Positions 53,198-64,000 of a stretch of DNA of 64,000 nucleotides are shown here, one piece after another. The DNA is from Streptomyces sp. NBC_00569 (GTDB lineage: Bacteria; Actinomycetota; Actinomycetes; Streptomycetales; Streptomycetaceae). The notes beneath the pieces were generated by a model. The model worked only from the letters and a program-made list of their open reading frames with translations, made no database searches and was not told the DNA's origin. Made by a program: the position numbers and the translations under genes. Position 1 is the stretch's first letter, and the number at the start of each line of letters is the position of its first letter. The DNA is taken from the NCBI RefSeq assembly GCF_036345255.1, contig NZ_CP107783.1, positions 4,451,501-4,515,500 on the forward strand. Direction: 5' to 3'.

Positions 53198-54643
53198 CTA
53201 CACCCCGCGCCGAACGTCCCCCCAGGCCCCGGCAATCCCCCCAGCCACATCCTGAGCGACAACAGGCGCCCCACCGGACACACGCCGAGCGGCAAGCCCA
53301 TGCAGATAGGCCCCCACAGACCCGGCATCGAGCGCTCCGAGCCCCGCGGCGAGCAGCGATCCGCAGAGCCCGGACAACACGTCACCGCTTCCCGCGGTGG
53401 CCAGCCAGGCGGTACCCGTGGAGTTGACCCGGGCCGGACGCCCGGCACCGTCCTCCCGCCCCCCGGCGACCAAGGTGGTGGACCCCTTCAAGAGCACGGT
53501 GGCGGAGAACCGGCCGGCCAACTCCCGCACAGCCGCGAGCCGCTCCGCCTCCACCTCCTCCCGGGCAACCCCCAGCAACGCGGCGGCCTCCCCCGCGTGA
53601 GGCGTGAGCAACGTGGGCGCGGACCGCCCCCGAACGGCCTCGGGATCGGCGAGCCGCAGCCCATCGGCGTCGATCAGAAGGGGCACCTCCGCACCCAGGA
53701 CATCCGCGAGCCCGGAGGCGTCGTCACCGAGTCCGGGCCCGGCCACCCACGCCTGCACCCGCCCCGCCTTCCCGGGCGCGCCTTCGGACACCAGGGTCTC
53801 GGGGAACCGCGAGACGACGGCGCCGGCCGCGGGCCCGACGTACCGAACGGCCCCGGCCCCACCCCGCAGAGCCCCGGCCACGGCAAGCACGGCGGCACCG
53901 GGATACCGGGCGGACCCGGCGACGATGCCCACGACACCACGCCGGTACTTGTCGCTCTCTCCGGCGGGTTCAGGCAGCAGCCGGGCCACGTCACCGTGCT
54001 GAAGGGCCTCCAGATCCGCCTCGCCACGCCCCGGTTCGAGCCCGATGTCGACGAGCCGAACGGCACCGGCGTACTCCCGCCCGGGATCGACGAGAAGCCC
54101 CGGCTTGTACACACCGAAGGTGACGGTCACATCGGCACGGACGGCCTCCCCGGCGACCTGCCCGGTATCGGCGTTGACGCCGCTGGGCAGGTCCACGGAG
54201 ACGACGACGGCACGGGACTCCAAGGCGGCACGGACAACGGGCAGGGCAGCCGCGCGAAGCCCGCCGCGCCCCCCGATGCCCACGATCCCGTCGACGACGA
54301 GATCGGCGCCGGCAAGCGCGCGCTCACCGGACTCGGCGACGCGCCCCCCGGCGGAGCGGAAGGCTGCCAGCCCGGCACGGTGCACCCGCTCGGAGTCCAG
54401 GAGCACGGCGGCGACCCCGGCGCCACGACGGGCGAGCCGGGCGCCGGCGTAGAGGGCGTCGCCCCCGTTGTCCCCGGACCCGACGAGGAGCACGACCCGG
54501 GCCCCGTACACCTTGCCGAGGAGTTCGGCGCAGACGACGGCGAGCCCGGCGGCGGCCCGCTGCATCAGGGCGCCTTCGGGAAGCCGCGCCATGAGGGCAC
54601 GCTCGGCGGTCCGTACGGTGTCGACGCTGTAGGCGGTACGCAT
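53198..54643 (-). CDS. nnr: Bifunctional NAD(P)H-hydrate repair enzyme
   Basis: The 481-residue protein fuses an N-terminal epimerase (YjeF_N, about 1-215: VVLLVGSGDNGGDALYAGARL, DLPSGVNADTGQ) with a C-terminal dehydratase of the ribokinase-like fold (about 225-480: GGAGAVRYVG, WVAGPGLGDD, LTPHAGEAAALLG, GTAWLATAGSGDVLSG). It restores damaged NAD(P)HX to NAD(P)H. Key residues including the GSGD anion hole and catalytic Asp are present. It lies 99 bases downstream of acpS, in a frequent actinobacterial arrangement. Confidence 0.95.
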   Translation of the reverse strand: MRTAYSVDTVRTAERALMARLPEGALMQRAAAGLAVVCAELLGKVYGARVVLLVGSGDNGGDALYAGARLARRGAGVAAVLLDSERVHRAGLAAFRSAGGRVAESGERALAGADLVVDGIVGIGGRGGLRAAALPVVRAALESRAVVVSVDLPSGVNADTGQVAGEAVRADVTVTFGVYKPGLLVDPGREYAGAVRLVDIGLEPGRGEADLEALQHGDVARLLPEPAGESDKYRRGVVGIVAGSARYPGAAVLAVAGALRGGAGAVRYVGPAAGAVVSRFPETLVSEGAPGKAGRVQAWVAGPGLGDDASGLADVLGAEVPLLIDADGLRLADPEAVRGRSAPTLLTPHAGEAAALLGVAREEVEAERLAAVRELAGRFSATVLLKGSTTLVAGGREDGAGRPARVNSTGTAWLATAGSGDVLSGLCGSLLAAGLGALDAGSVGAYLHGLAARRVSGGAPVVAQDVAGGIAGAWGDVRRGV

Positions 54644-54742
54644 GGAACCGAGTCTCCCGCACAGCGGGACACCTCGCCCGTGGCCGAAGCCACAAGCCGA
54701 AGCCCGCGCGAGGCCGAAGCCCCCAGCCCCGGCCCCGAGCCC

Positions 54743-55111
54743 CTACCCCTCTGCGATCACGACCGCCGACGCCACCCCGGCATCATGGCTAAGCGACACA
54801 TGCCACGACCGCACACCCATCTCCGCGGCACGCGCCGCGACGGTCCCGGTGACCCGTAGCCGCGGCTGCCCGCTGTCCTCGACACAGACCTCCGCATCGG
54901 TCCACCGCAACCCGGCCGGCGCCCCCAGCGCCTTGGCCAGCGCCTCCTTGGCGGCGAACCGGGCGGCCAACGAGGCGACACCGCGCCGCTCCCCGCCGGG
55001 AAGCAGCAACTCCCTCTCGACGAAGAGCCGTTCTGCCATCCCGGGCGTACGCGCGAGCGACGCCTCGAACCGCTCGATCTCGGCGACGTCGATCCCGACC
55101 CCAATAATCAA
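54743..55111 (-). CDS. acpS: Holo-[acyl-carrier-protein] synthase
   Basis: The 122-residue AcpS attaches phosphopantetheine from CoA to acyl carrier protein. Motifs are [19 protein letters not shown] with the Mg-binding Asp8 and [17 protein letters not shown] with the conserved Glu and Lys. The length is typical. It lies 30 bases downstream of glmS, likely in one transcript. Confidence 0.95.
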   Translation of the reverse strand: MIIGVGIDVAEIERFEASLARTPGMAERLFVERELLLPGGERRGVASLAARFAAKEALAKALGAPAGLRWTDAEVCVEDSGQPRLRVTGTVAARAAEMGVRSWHVSLSHDAGVASAVVIAEG

Positions 55112-55141
55112 ATCCAGCCCCTCGTACTCAGATCCGGCGCC

Positions 55142-57001
<1,860 letters not shown>

Positions 57002-57024
57002 AGCGGCAGCCTAAGGCCGCGCGG

Positions 57025-57258
57025 TCAGCAGCCCCAGACGATCCGGTCCCGCGCGTCCTCGAGGAGACGCAGATACTCCACTTCCTCGCAGCGCGGCTTG
57101 CTGCCCATCCGGTAGAGGTCGAGACAGTCGTCGAGATCGTCGCGCAGGTCCTCGTCGGGCAGGTCGAGGGCGAGCTCGCTGCGCACGTGCCCGGCGAAGT
57201 CGTCCTCGACGGGTCCGGGTCTGCGCCGGACGAGGTCACGCAAACGGGGCACGGCCAT
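57025..57258 (-). CDS. Small acidic conserved-looking protein upstream of glmS
   Basis: The 77-residue protein starts at the ATG at 57256-57258 behind GGGAGGGA. It reads MAVPRLRDLVRRRPG, then an Asp/Glu-rich middle (ELALDLPDEDLRDDLDDCLD) and a basic-acidic C-terminus ending RIVWGC. Two Cys are present besides the terminal one. No known domain is recognised. It ends 23 bases before glmS and probably shares its transcript. Confidence 0.7.
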   Translation of the reverse strand: MAVPRLRDLVRRRPGPVEDDFAGHVRSELALDLPDEDLRDDLDDCLDLYRMGSKPRCEEVEYLRLLEDARDRIVWGC

Positions 57259-57486
57259 GACGGTTCCCTCCCACCCGGACGGCGCGGCTCGGCGCCGGGT
57301 GCCGGGAACGTATCCCCGTTCCCCCGTCCGGTCCAGACCTACGGCTGCAGAACTCCCGGAATCGAGCACGTATCAGGCACGCATCACGCACGCATCACGC
57401 ACGAAAACCCCACTCCGGCGCTTCCGCCGTCCCCAAGGTGACGCACCCCACCCCCCACCCCGTCCACACAGCCGTAACAATGGACT

Positions 57487-58494
57487 GTGATCTCTTCGGT
57501 CTCCGTGCCCCCGACGGCACCCCGGAGCGCCCACCGGCACAAGCCGGAGGCGACTCCCTACGTCGACCTCACCCGCACCGAGTGGAGCGCGCTGCGCAAC
57601 AAGACGCCGCTCCCCCTCACCGCCGATGAGCTGGAGAAACTGCGCGGCCTCGGCGACGTGATCGACCTGGACGAGGTCCGGGACATCTACCTCCCGCTCT
57701 CGCGCCTCCTCAACCTGTACGTCGGTGCCACCGACACCCTGCGCGGCGCCCTCAACACCTTCCTCGGCGAGACCGTCGAGAAGGCGTCCCAGTCGGGCAC
57801 GCCCTTCGTCATAGGGGTCGCCGGTTCGGTGGCGGTGGGCAAGTCGACCGTCGCCCGCCTCCTCCAGGCACTGCTGTCCCGCTGGCCCGAGCACCCGCGC
57901 GTGGAGCTGGTCACCACGGACGGCTTCCTGCTGCCGACGAAGGAGCTGGAGCGGCGCGGCCTGATGTCGCGCAAGGGCTTCCCCGAGTCGTACGACCGCC
58001 GCGCCCTGACCCGCTTCGTCGCCGACATCAAGGCGGGCAAGGACGAGGTGTCGGCGCCCGTCTACTCCCACCTGATCTACGACATCGTGCCCGGCCAGAA
58101 GCTCACGGTCCGCCGCCCCGACATCCTGATCGTCGAGGGCCTGAACGTGCTCCAGCCCGCCATGCCGGGCAAGGACGGCCGCACCCGCGTCGGCCTCGCC
58201 GACTACTTCGACTTCAGCGTGTACGTGGACGCGCGCGCCGAGGACATCGAGCGCTGGTACCTCAACCGGTTCAAGAAGCTCCGCCAGACGGCCTTCCAGA
58301 ACCCGTCCTCGTACTTCCGCAAGTACACGCAGGTCTCCGAGGAGGAGGCGCTCGACTACGCGCGGACGACCTGGCGGACCATCAACAAGCCGAACCTGCT
58401 GGAGAATGTGGCGCCCACGCGCGGCCGCGCGACGCTCGTCGTGCGCAAGGGCCCCGACCACAAGGTGCAGCGGCTGAGCCTGCGGAAGCTGTAG
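57487..58494 (+). CDS. coaA: Pantothenate kinase, type I
   Basis: CoaA phosphorylates pantothenate, the first step of CoA synthesis. The 335-residue protein has the P-loop [37 protein letters not shown], the substrate region [26 protein letters not shown], and the type I tail [20 protein letters not shown]. The first ~20 residues are non-conserved. It starts at a GTG at 57487, with no ribosome site and possibly a leaderless message. It is divergent from the glmS group. Confidence 0.96.
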   Translation: MISSVSVPPTAPRSAHRHKPEATPYVDLTRTEWSALRNKTPLPLTADELEKLRGLGDVIDLDEVRDIYLPLSRLLNLYVGATDTLRGALNTFLGETVEKASQSGTPFVIGVAGSVAVGKSTVARLLQALLSRWPEHPRVELVTTDGFLLPTKELERRGLMSRKGFPESYDRRALTRFVADIKAGKDEVSAPVYSHLIYDIVPGQKLTVRRPDILIVEGLNVLQPAMPGKDGRTRVGLADYFDFSVYVDARAEDIERWYLNRFKKLRQTAFQNPSSYFRKYTQVSEEEALDYARTTWRTINKPNLLENVAPTRGRATLVVRKGPDHKVQRLSLRKL

Positions 58495-58519
58495 AAAGCC
58501 GGAAAGCTACGCTTCGCGC

Positions 58520-59461
58520 ATGCTGCACCTGCGACTGATCACGCCGGCCGAGAAGACCGACGCGGTGGCCCGCCTGATCGAGAGGACCGTCGGCACCACG
58601 CATCTCGTGGTGCTGCCGGACGCGGCCCGCGACCCGAAGGGCGACGTCGTGATGTGCGACGTCGCCAGGGAGGCCGGCGACGAACTGATCAGCGGGCTGC
58701 GGGGCCTGAACATCGACACGACGGGCTCGATCGCGGTCGAGAACATCGACCTGTCGCTGTCGAGGCTGGCCGACCGGGCGGAGGACGAGGCGCCGGGCGA
58801 GGGCGCGGACGCGGTCCTGTGGGAGCAGCTGACGGACGCGACGCACGAGGAGTCCACGCTCACCGTCACCTACGTGGCGTTCCTGGCCGTCGCGACGATG
58901 CTCGCGGCCTGCGGCGTGATGCTGGACAACGCGATCCTGATCGTCGGCGCGATGGCCGTCGGCCCCGAGTTCGGGCCGCTCGCCGGGATCTCCACGGCGC
59001 TGGTGCAGCGCGCCCCGCGCCTGGTGTGGCGATCGCTGTGGGCGCTGCTGGCGGGATTCGCCGCCGCGATGGTGCTCACCGCCGGGTTCAGCTGGCTCCT
59101 GGACCTGTTCGGCCTGTTCACGCGCTCGATGATCGAGGCGGACCGGCCGAACACGTCGTTCATCTGGAAGCCGGACTGGATGTCGTTCGTCGTGGCGTTC
59201 CTCGCGGGCATCGCCGGGACGCTGTCCCTCACATCGGCGAAGTCGGGCGCCCTGATCGGTGTCGCCATCTCGGTGACGACGGTCCCGGCGGCGGCGAACG
59301 CGGCGGTGGCGTTCGCGTACAGCGACTACGCCCAGACGTGGGGCTCGACCGCCCAGCTCCTCGCGAACCTCGGCGGCATCGTGCTGGCCGGCACGCTCAC
59401 ACTGCTCGCCCAGAAGTGGTTCTGGGCGACACAGCGCAAGCGTGCCGCCGGCGCGTCCTGA
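58520..59461 (+). CDS. DUF389-family membrane protein
   Basis: The 313-residue protein has an N-terminal cytoplasmic domain (LRLITPAEKTDAVARLIE, about 1-110, ferredoxin-like) and five or so transmembrane segments. These include TYVAFLAVATMLAACGVMLDNAIL, IVGAMAVGPEFGPLAGIS and MSFVVAFLAGIAGTLSLTSAKSGAL. The signature LDNAILIVGAMAVGPEFGPL is that of the TIGR00341/DUF389 family. Its transport or other role is unknown. It lies 25 bases after coaA on the same strand, so cotranscription is likely. Confidence 0.9.
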   Translation: MLHLRLITPAEKTDAVARLIERTVGTTHLVVLPDAARDPKGDVVMCDVAREAGDELISGLRGLNIDTTGSIAVENIDLSLSRLADRAEDEAPGEGADAVLWEQLTDATHEESTLTVTYVAFLAVATMLAACGVMLDNAILIVGAMAVGPEFGPLAGISTALVQRAPRLVWRSLWALLAGFAAAMVLTAGFSWLLDLFGLFTRSMIEADRPNTSFIWKPDWMSFVVAFLAGIAGTLSLTSAKSGALIGVAISVTTVPAAANAAVAFAYSDYAQTWGSTAQLLANLGGIVLAGTLTLLAQKWFWATQRKRAAGAS

Positions 59462-59475
59462 CGCAGTGAACTGCC

Positions 59476-60834
59476 TCAGCCCAGCGTGGACTTGACGACA
59501 TCGGCGAGGCGACCCGCGATCGAGCGGGCCTGCTCGATGTCGGCGGCCTCGACCATGACGCGGACCAGCGGTTCCGTACCGGACGAACGCAGCAGCACCC
59601 GGCCCGTCGCGCCCAGCTCCCGCTCGGCGTCGGTGACGGCGGCGGCCAGCTCGGCGGACGTCGTCACACGGGACTTGTCGACGTCGCGCACATTGACCAG
59701 GACCTGCGGCAGACGCTCCATGACGGAGGCGAGGTCCTGGAGGGTGCGGCCGGTCTGGGCGACGCGGGCCGCGAGCAGCAGACCCGTGAGCGTGCCGTCG
59801 CCGGTCGTCGCGTGGTCGAGGATGATCACGTGCCCGGACTGCTCGCCGCCGAGCGCGTATCCGTGCTCCTTCATCGACTCCAGGACGTACCGGTCGCCGA
59901 CGGCGGTCGCCACGAACCCGATGCCCTCGCGCTCCATGGCCAGCTTGAAGCCGAGGTTCGACATTACGGTCGCGACAACGGTGTCCTGGCGCAGGGCGCC
60001 GTGCTCCCGCATCGACAGGGCGAGCACGGCGAGGATCTGGTCCCCGTCGATCTCGGCGCCCGTGTGGTCGACGGCCAGGCAGCGGTCGGCGTCACCGTCG
60101 TGCGCGATGCCGAGGTCGGCGCCGTGCTCGACGACGGCGGCCTTCAGCAGGTCGAGGTGGGTGGATCCGCAGCCGTCGTTGATGTTCAGGCCGTCCGGAT
60201 CGGCGCCGATCGTGACGATCTCCGCCCCGGCCCGCGTGAACGCCTCGGGCGAGACCCGCGCCGCCGCGCCGTGCGCCTCGTCCAGGACGATCCGCAGGCC
60301 CTCGAGACGGTTGGGCAGCACACCGATGAGGTGCGCGATGTACTGGTCGGCACCCTCGTCGTACGCGTTCACGCGGCCGACGCCGGCACCGGTCGGACGG
60401 TCCCACGGCGCACCGGTGCGGTGCTGCTCGTAGACCTGCTCGATACGGTCCTCCAGCTCGTCGGCGAGCTTGTGACCGCCGCGCGCGAAGAACTTGATGC
60501 CGTTGTCCGGCATCGCGTTGTGGCTGGCGGACAGCATCACGCCGAGGTCGGCGCCCAGCGCGCCGGTGAGATGCGCCACCGCGGGGGTGGGCAGCACGCC
60601 GACCCGCAGGACGTCGACGCCCGCGCTGGCCAGACCCGCGACGACCGCGGCCTCCAGGAACTCGCCCGAGGCCCGCGGGTCACGACCGACCACGGCCACC
60701 GGACGGTGCCCCTCGAACGTCCCCGCCTCGCCGAGTACATGAGCCGCCGCCACGGAGAGTCCGAGCGCGAGCTCGGCCGTCAGATCCGCGTTGGCGACAC
60801 CTCGTACGCCGTCCGTGCCGAACAGTCGTCCCAC
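59476..60834 (-). CDS. glmM: Phosphoglucosamine mutase
   Basis: GlmM converts glucosamine-6-phosphate to glucosamine-1-phosphate for UDP-GlcNAc. The 452-residue protein starts at the GTG at 60832-60834 behind GGAGGAC and begins [15 protein letters not shown]. The phosphoserine loop is [18 protein letters not shown] (about residues 99-116), the Mg loop [11 protein letters not shown], and the sugar loop GGEQSGHVI. The C-terminal phosphate-binding loop is [16 protein letters not shown]. It is the classic partner of GlmS. Confidence 0.97.
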   Translation of the reverse strand: MGRLFGTDGVRGVANADLTAELALGLSVAAAHVLGEAGTFEGHRPVAVVGRDPRASGEFLEAAVVAGLASAGVDVLRVGVLPTPAVAHLTGALGADLGVMLSASHNAMPDNGIKFFARGGHKLADELEDRIEQVYEQHRTGAPWDRPTGAGVGRVNAYDEGADQYIAHLIGVLPNRLEGLRIVLDEAHGAAARVSPEAFTRAGAEIVTIGADPDGLNINDGCGSTHLDLLKAAVVEHGADLGIAHDGDADRCLAVDHTGAEIDGDQILAVLALSMREHGALRQDTVVATVMSNLGFKLAMEREGIGFVATAVGDRYVLESMKEHGYALGGEQSGHVIILDHATTGDGTLTGLLLAARVAQTGRTLQDLASVMERLPQVLVNVRDVDKSRVTTSAELAAAVTDAERELGATGRVLLRSSGTEPLVRVMVEAADIEQARSIAGRLADVVKSTLG

Positions 60835-60896
60835 TGGTGTCCTCCGAACTTTCGCAATTCTCGAAGAAGCGTCGGAAATCATCCGAGCATGCAAAC

Positions 60897-60937
60897 TTAT
60901 GAGCACCTTGTGTCGTTATTATGAGCACCTTGTGCCG
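60897..60937 (-). repeat. 22-base direct repeat in the glmM upstream region
   Basis: TTATGAGCACCTTGTG occurs at 60897 and 60919, with TCG or CCG following; the sequence between is AT-rich. On the minus strand each copy offers a CATAAT or CATAAG element that could be part of a -10. The repeats lie 63-103 bases before the glmM GTG and might be an operator. Confidence 0.55.
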
Positions 60938-60966
60938 ATATACGCCCCGGGGCCGCTATATACGAA

Positions 60967-60999
60967 CGCCCCGGCGGCACACAGCGTGCCGCCGGGGCG
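60967..60999 (-). terminator. Terminator after rpsI
   Basis: A 14-bp perfect stem CGCCCCGGCGGCAC with loop ACAGC lies 26 bases past the rpsI stop, on the minus strand. Confidence 0.8.
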
Positions 61000-61024
61000 A
61001 ACGAAACGAACAAGCAGCAGCGAT

Positions 61025-61546
61025 TTAGCGCTTGCTGTACTGCGGGGCCTTACGGGCCTTCTTGAGACCGGCCTTCTTGCGCTCGACCGCACGGTCGTCA
61101 CGCTTGAGGTAACCGGCCTTCTTGAGGGCGCCGCGGTTGTTGTCCACGTCGGCCTCGTTCAGCGCACGGGCGACACCGAGACGGAGCGCACCGGCCTGAC
61201 CGGAGACGCCGCCACCCGAGATGCGGGCGATGACGTCGTAGCGGTTGTCGAGCTCGAGCACCTTGAAGGGCTCGTTGACTTCCTGCTGGTGGACCTTGTT
61301 CGGGAAGTAGTCCTCGAGCGAGCGCCCATTGACCTTCCACTTGCCGGTGCCGGGCACGATGCGAACGCGCGCGATGGCGTTCTTGCGACGGCCCAGGCCG
61401 GCGGCCGGCTGCGGGTCGCCGAAGCGCGCGGCGTTCGACTCCGAGGTGTACTCGCCCTCGACGGGGACCTCGGACTCGGTGGTGTACTGCTCGACGTCGA
61501 CAATCTCGGTCTCTTCGACCGGCTGCTCAACGGTGGTCTCGGCCAC
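61025..61546 (-). CDS. rpsI: 30S ribosomal protein S9
   Basis: The 173-residue protein has the S9 core ([45 protein letters not shown], and the C-terminal [18 protein letters not shown], which reaches the ribosomal P site). It has an N-terminal Glu/Val/Thr-rich extension of about 45 residues, common in actinobacteria. The GTG start follows GAGGAG. It is the second gene of rplM-rpsI, with a 42-base gap. Confidence 0.97.
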   Translation of the reverse strand: MAETTVEQPVEETEIVDVEQYTTESEVPVEGEYTSESNAARFGDPQPAAGLGRRKNAIARVRIVPGTGKWKVNGRSLEDYFPNKVHQQEVNEPFKVLELDNRYDVIARISGGGVSGQAGALRLGVARALNEADVDNNRGALKKAGYLKRDDRAVERKKAGLKKARKAPQYSKR

Positions 61547-61588
61547 GATTCTCCTCAGATTCTTTTTCGTCTTTGGGGGTGGCCGGAA

Positions 61589-62032
61589 CTACTGCGCGAC
61601 CTGGGTGATCTCGAACGGCACCGGCTGCTGGGCAGCGTGGGGGTGCTGGTCGCCCGAGTAGACCTTCAGCTTCGAGAGCACCTGACGGCCCAGGGTGTTC
61701 TTGGGGATCATGCCCTTGATGGCCTTCTCGACGGCCTTCTCGGGGTTCTTATCCAGCAGCTCGTCGTAACGAACGGAACGCAGACCGCCCGGGTAACCGG
61801 AGTGGCGGTACGCCATCTTCTGGGTCTTCTTGTTGCCGGAGAGGTGCACCTTGTCCGCGTTGATGATGATGACGAAGTCACCAGCGTCGACGTGGGGGGC
61901 GTAGATCGGCTTGTGCTTGCCCCGCAGGATGTTCGCGGCAGTGGTCGCCAGACGACCCAGGACGACATCCTGGGCGTCGATGACGTACCACTGGCGAGAG
62001 ATGTCGCCGGGCTTGGGGCTGTACGTACGCAC
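61589..62032 (-). CDS. rplM: 50S ribosomal protein L13
   Basis: The 147-residue protein begins [20 protein letters not shown] and has [38 protein letters not shown] and the basic C-terminal [17 protein letters not shown]. The GTG at 62030-62032 follows AAGAAGG. A strong promoter lies 184 bases upstream. It heads the conserved rplM-rpsI operon. Confidence 0.97.
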   Translation of the reverse strand: MRTYSPKPGDISRQWYVIDAQDVVLGRLATTAANILRGKHKPIYAPHVDAGDFVIIINADKVHLSGNKKTQKMAYRHSGYPGGLRSVRYDELLDKNPEKAVEKAIKGMIPKNTLGRQVLSKLKVYSGDQHPHAAQQPVPFEITQVAQ

Positions 62033-62462
62033 TTAGCAGCCTTCTTCTTCTTCAGTGGATGGGTGCTGAAAGTGGCATCACTGAAGCGATCGTGCAGCTG
62101 GGGACGACAGTGCCGGGTTCAGCGCCCGTATGCCGCCCACTGGTAACTGCTCCAGGGAACCTGCGCATGGCCCCTCACGCGAGAGCGAGCAAGCCAATAC
62201 ACACAACGACTAGGCAGGATACCCGCGCTTCCCCGTACGGGTCAAAACGCGGACCTGGACACCGGCACCGCCGGATCCGCCGCACTGGGCGGCCCTGCCG
62301 TCTACCAGGGTAACCGCACGTCGTCGCAGGCAGCGCCGCACGAGCGTGACCCCTGGCACACAGGAAGCACACACAGGGCACACACAAGATCGGCCAGACC
62401 CTGCGCACACCCTTCCCCACCGCGCCTCAGCACCCCCTGCGCGGCGGTCTAAGATGCGCCCC
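62033..62462. other. rplM upstream region
   Basis: This 430-base gap separates rplM (minus) from the membrane-anchored protein gene (plus). It contains the rplM promoter at 62216-62245, implying a leader of about 175 bases that may carry L13-type control. Near its right end TAAGAT sits seven bases before the ATG at 62463 and could drive a leaderless message. No coding frame is supported. Confidence 0.55.
62216..62245 (-). promoter_or_regulatory. rplM promoter
   Basis: On the minus strand TTGACC (62245-62240), 18 bases, TATCCT (62221-62216) is a good match to HrdB-type promoters. Confidence 0.65.
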
Positions 62463-63320
62463 ATGAGCTTTGGGCAGGGGGGACCCCAGTGGGGGCCCGG
62501 GGGCAGCGGTGGTTCACAGGGACCGGACTGGGCGGCGCTCGCCGAAGCGTCCGAGGCACGCGCGCGACGCCGCCGCTGGCTGATGATCGGCGGTGGCGCG
62601 CTCGCCACGGTCGCCGTCGGCTCGGCCGTCGCGTTCGCGATCGTCTCCGCCAACGGCAACAGCTCGGCCTCCGACAAGCCCGCCGACCAGCTGCCGACGA
62701 CCGCGGACATCCCCAGCGACACGACCCCGCCGGACCCGACGTTCGCGGAGACCACGCCGCCGCCCCCGCTCGACCCCAAGGACTTCATCTCCAGCGCCAA
62801 GAAGGACAAGGCCCCGCTCAGCGCGGACACCCTCTTCCCCGGCACCAAGCTCACCGTCGGCGACCGCGTCTACAAGAAGGGCGCCACGTCCAGCACGAAG
62901 AGCTGCGCCTCGGTCACCCAGGGCGCGCTCGGCGGTGTCCTGACCGGCAACGACTGCACGCGCCTGATCCGCGCCACCTACGCGAAGGACGGCGTCGCGG
63001 TCACCGTCGGCGTCGCCGTCTTCGACACGGAGGCCCAGGCCACCAAGGCCAAGAACCAGTACACCAAGGGCACCGTGACCTCCCTGTCCGGCTCGGGCGT
63101 CCCCGCCTTCTGCCGTACGACGATCTGCCGCTCGACCACCAACTCGTACGGCCGCTACGCGTACTTCACGACCGCCGGGTTCACCAGCGGCGGCCGGGAC
63201 GTCACCACCAAGGACCGTGCCGTCTTCACCACGGGTGACGACCTCGCCGAGTTCACGTTCCGTCAGATCACCCGGCGCGGCGAGGCACAGGCCTCCGCCG
63301 CGGCCGAGGCGCCCCAGTAG
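62463..63320 (+). CDS. Membrane-anchored secreted protein of unknown function
   Basis: The 285-residue protein has a Gly/Gln/Ser-rich cytoplasmic N-terminus (MSFGQGGPQWGPGGSGGSQG, then RARRRRW), one transmembrane helix (about 39-61: LMIGGGALATVAVGSAVAFAIV) and a Thr/Pro-rich linker (about 75-105). An extracellular domain (about 110-285) follows with five or so Cys, suggesting disulfides. No family is recognised. A start at the ATG at 62454 is possible. It is divergent from rplM and converges with truA. Confidence 0.78.
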   Translation: MSFGQGGPQWGPGGSGGSQGPDWAALAEASEARARRRRWLMIGGGALATVAVGSAVAFAIVSANGNSSASDKPADQLPTTADIPSDTTPPDPTFAETTPPPPLDPKDFISSAKKDKAPLSADTLFPGTKLTVGDRVYKKGATSSTKSCASVTQGALGGVLTGNDCTRLIRATYAKDGVAVTVGVAVFDTEAQATKAKNQYTKGTVTSLSGSGVPAFCRTTICRSTTNSYGRYAYFTTAGFTSGGRDVTTKDRAVFTTGDDLAEFTFRQITRRGEAQASAAAEAPQ

Positions 63321-63324
63321 GGAC

Positions 63325-64000
63325 TCAGCAGCACCCCGGCTCCGAGAAGGGCGCACCCGGCAGCGTCCGCTTGTTCCTGGCCTCCTTGCTGCGCGCCGCG
63401 AGCAACTCGTCGGCGGGGTAGCCGACTTCCTCCAGCGTCAGACCGTGCGGCCGCACCACGTGCACCGCCGAGTCCCGTACACCGGCGGCCAGGACCTTCG
63501 CGGGCCAGTCCGGCGGCCGGTGCCCGTCACCGACGAACAGCATCGCGCCGACCAGCGAGCGCACCATGTTGTGGCAGAACGCGTCGGCCCGGACCGTCGC
63601 TTCGAGGATCCCGTCGGGCGACCTCTCCCACCGCAGCTCCTGGAGCGTACGGATCGTCGTCGCGCCCTCGCGCCGCTTGCAGTACGCGGCGAAGTCGTGC
63701 TCCCCGATCAGCCTCTCCGCGGCCGCATTCATCGCGTCCAGGTCCAACTCCCAGTCGTGCCACAGCACATGACTGCGCAACAGCGGATCGACACCGCCGG
63801 GGTTGTCGGTCACCCGGTACACGTACCGACGCCACACGGCGGCGAAGCGCGCGTTGAACCCGCTCGGCGCCTGAGCCACCTTCCACACCCGCACATCGTG
63901 CGGCAGCCGCCCCGCGAGCCGGCGCAGGAGCTTGTCCTGGTGCTCGGCCCAGACGTCCTCCGGCAGATCGACATGCGCGACCTGCCCGCGCGCGTGCACC
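63325..64000 (-). CDS. truA: tRNA pseudouridine(38-40) synthase TruA, partial (5' end cut)
   Basis: The visible 225 C-terminal residues match Tru[15 protein letters not shown] (the sequence just after the catalytic GRTDAG, which lies beyond the edge), [37 protein letters not shown], and [19 protein letters not shown]. It converts U38-U40 of tRNAs to pseudouridine. The start codon lies outside the window. It converges with the membrane-anchored protein gene, with stops four bases apart. Confidence 0.95.
   Translation of the reverse strand, partial: VHARGQVAHVDLPEDVWAEHQDKLLRRLAGRLPHDVRVWKVAQAPSGFNARFAAVWRRYVYRVTDNPGGVDPLLRSHVLWHDWELDLDAMNAAAERLIGEHDFAAYCKRREGATTIRTLQELRWERSPDGILEATVRADAFCHNMVRSLVGAMLFVGDGHRPPDWPAKVLAAGVRDSAVHVVRPHGLTLEEVGYPADELLAARSKEARNKRTLPGAPFSEPGCC

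Overview
This window is chromosomal core DNA from a Streptomyces or very close relative. The evidence is the very high GC content, third-codon-position GC bias, GTG starts behind GGAGG-type ribosome sites, and the whiD, bldM and ShbA-type sigma genes side by side. The gene order from truA, rplM, rpsI and glmM through glmS, alr, the tsa genes and groES-groEL to whiD, bldM, guaB and guaA matches my memory of the Streptomyces coelicolor SCO4730-SCO4785 region. Part of this order is shared with Mycobacterium. I see no insertion sequence, prophage, CRISPR array, tRNA or rRNA. All names come from reading the sequence, without database searches.

Layout, left to right. 1-7.4 kb: a partial membrane protein, a class II aldolase-like protein, a pyridoxamine-phosphate-oxidase-fold protein, guaA, a small chorismate mutase with a possible aromatic leader peptide and attenuator, a structured 600-base gap, a lipoprotein and a sortase-anchored LAETG surface protein. 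7.4-11 kb: a GMC oxidoreductase and an aldehyde dehydrogenase in one operon. 11-21 kb: five consecutive receptor-type Ser/Thr kinase genes, one of which has lost the catalytic motifs. 21-26 kb: a secreted beta-lactamase-fold hydrolase, a repeat array, glpD and a nucleotide-sugar dehydrogenase-like protein without catalytic residues. 26-31 kb: guaB3 paralogue, guaB, the ECF sigma factor ShbA, bldM (with a sigma-BldN type promoter) and whiD.

31-37 kb: a LysR regulator divergent from a MOSC protein, a short-chain dehydrogenase, a SnoaL-type protein and groES-groEL under two CIRCE operators. 37-46 kb: two coupled polysaccharide deacetylase lipoproteins (one degenerate), a THUMP-like methyltransferase, a secreted propeller/cell-wall-binding protein, an ECF42-type sigma factor with its DGPF partner, a methyltransferase and an LCP-family wall ligase. 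46-57 kb: tsaD-rimI-tsaB, tsaE, an alpha/beta hydrolase, alr, the NAD(P)HX repair enzyme, acpS and glmS. 57-64 kb: coaA, a DUF389 membrane protein, glmM, rpsI-rplM, a membrane-anchored protein and truA, which runs off the right edge.

The genes are largely housekeeping: guanine nucleotide synthesis (guaA, guaB), cell-wall precursor supply (glmS, glmM, alr), wall assembly and modification (LCP protein, deacetylases), tRNA t6A modification (tsaB, tsaD, tsaE), ribosomal proteins and chaperonins. Regulators of development and sigma-factor supply (bldM, whiD, shbA, the kinase cluster) sit among them. The most unusual content is the set of apparently catalytically dead paralogues (pseudokinase, pseudo-dehydrogenase, degenerate deacetylase), the candidate Phe/Tyr attenuator, and several well-matched regulatory sites.
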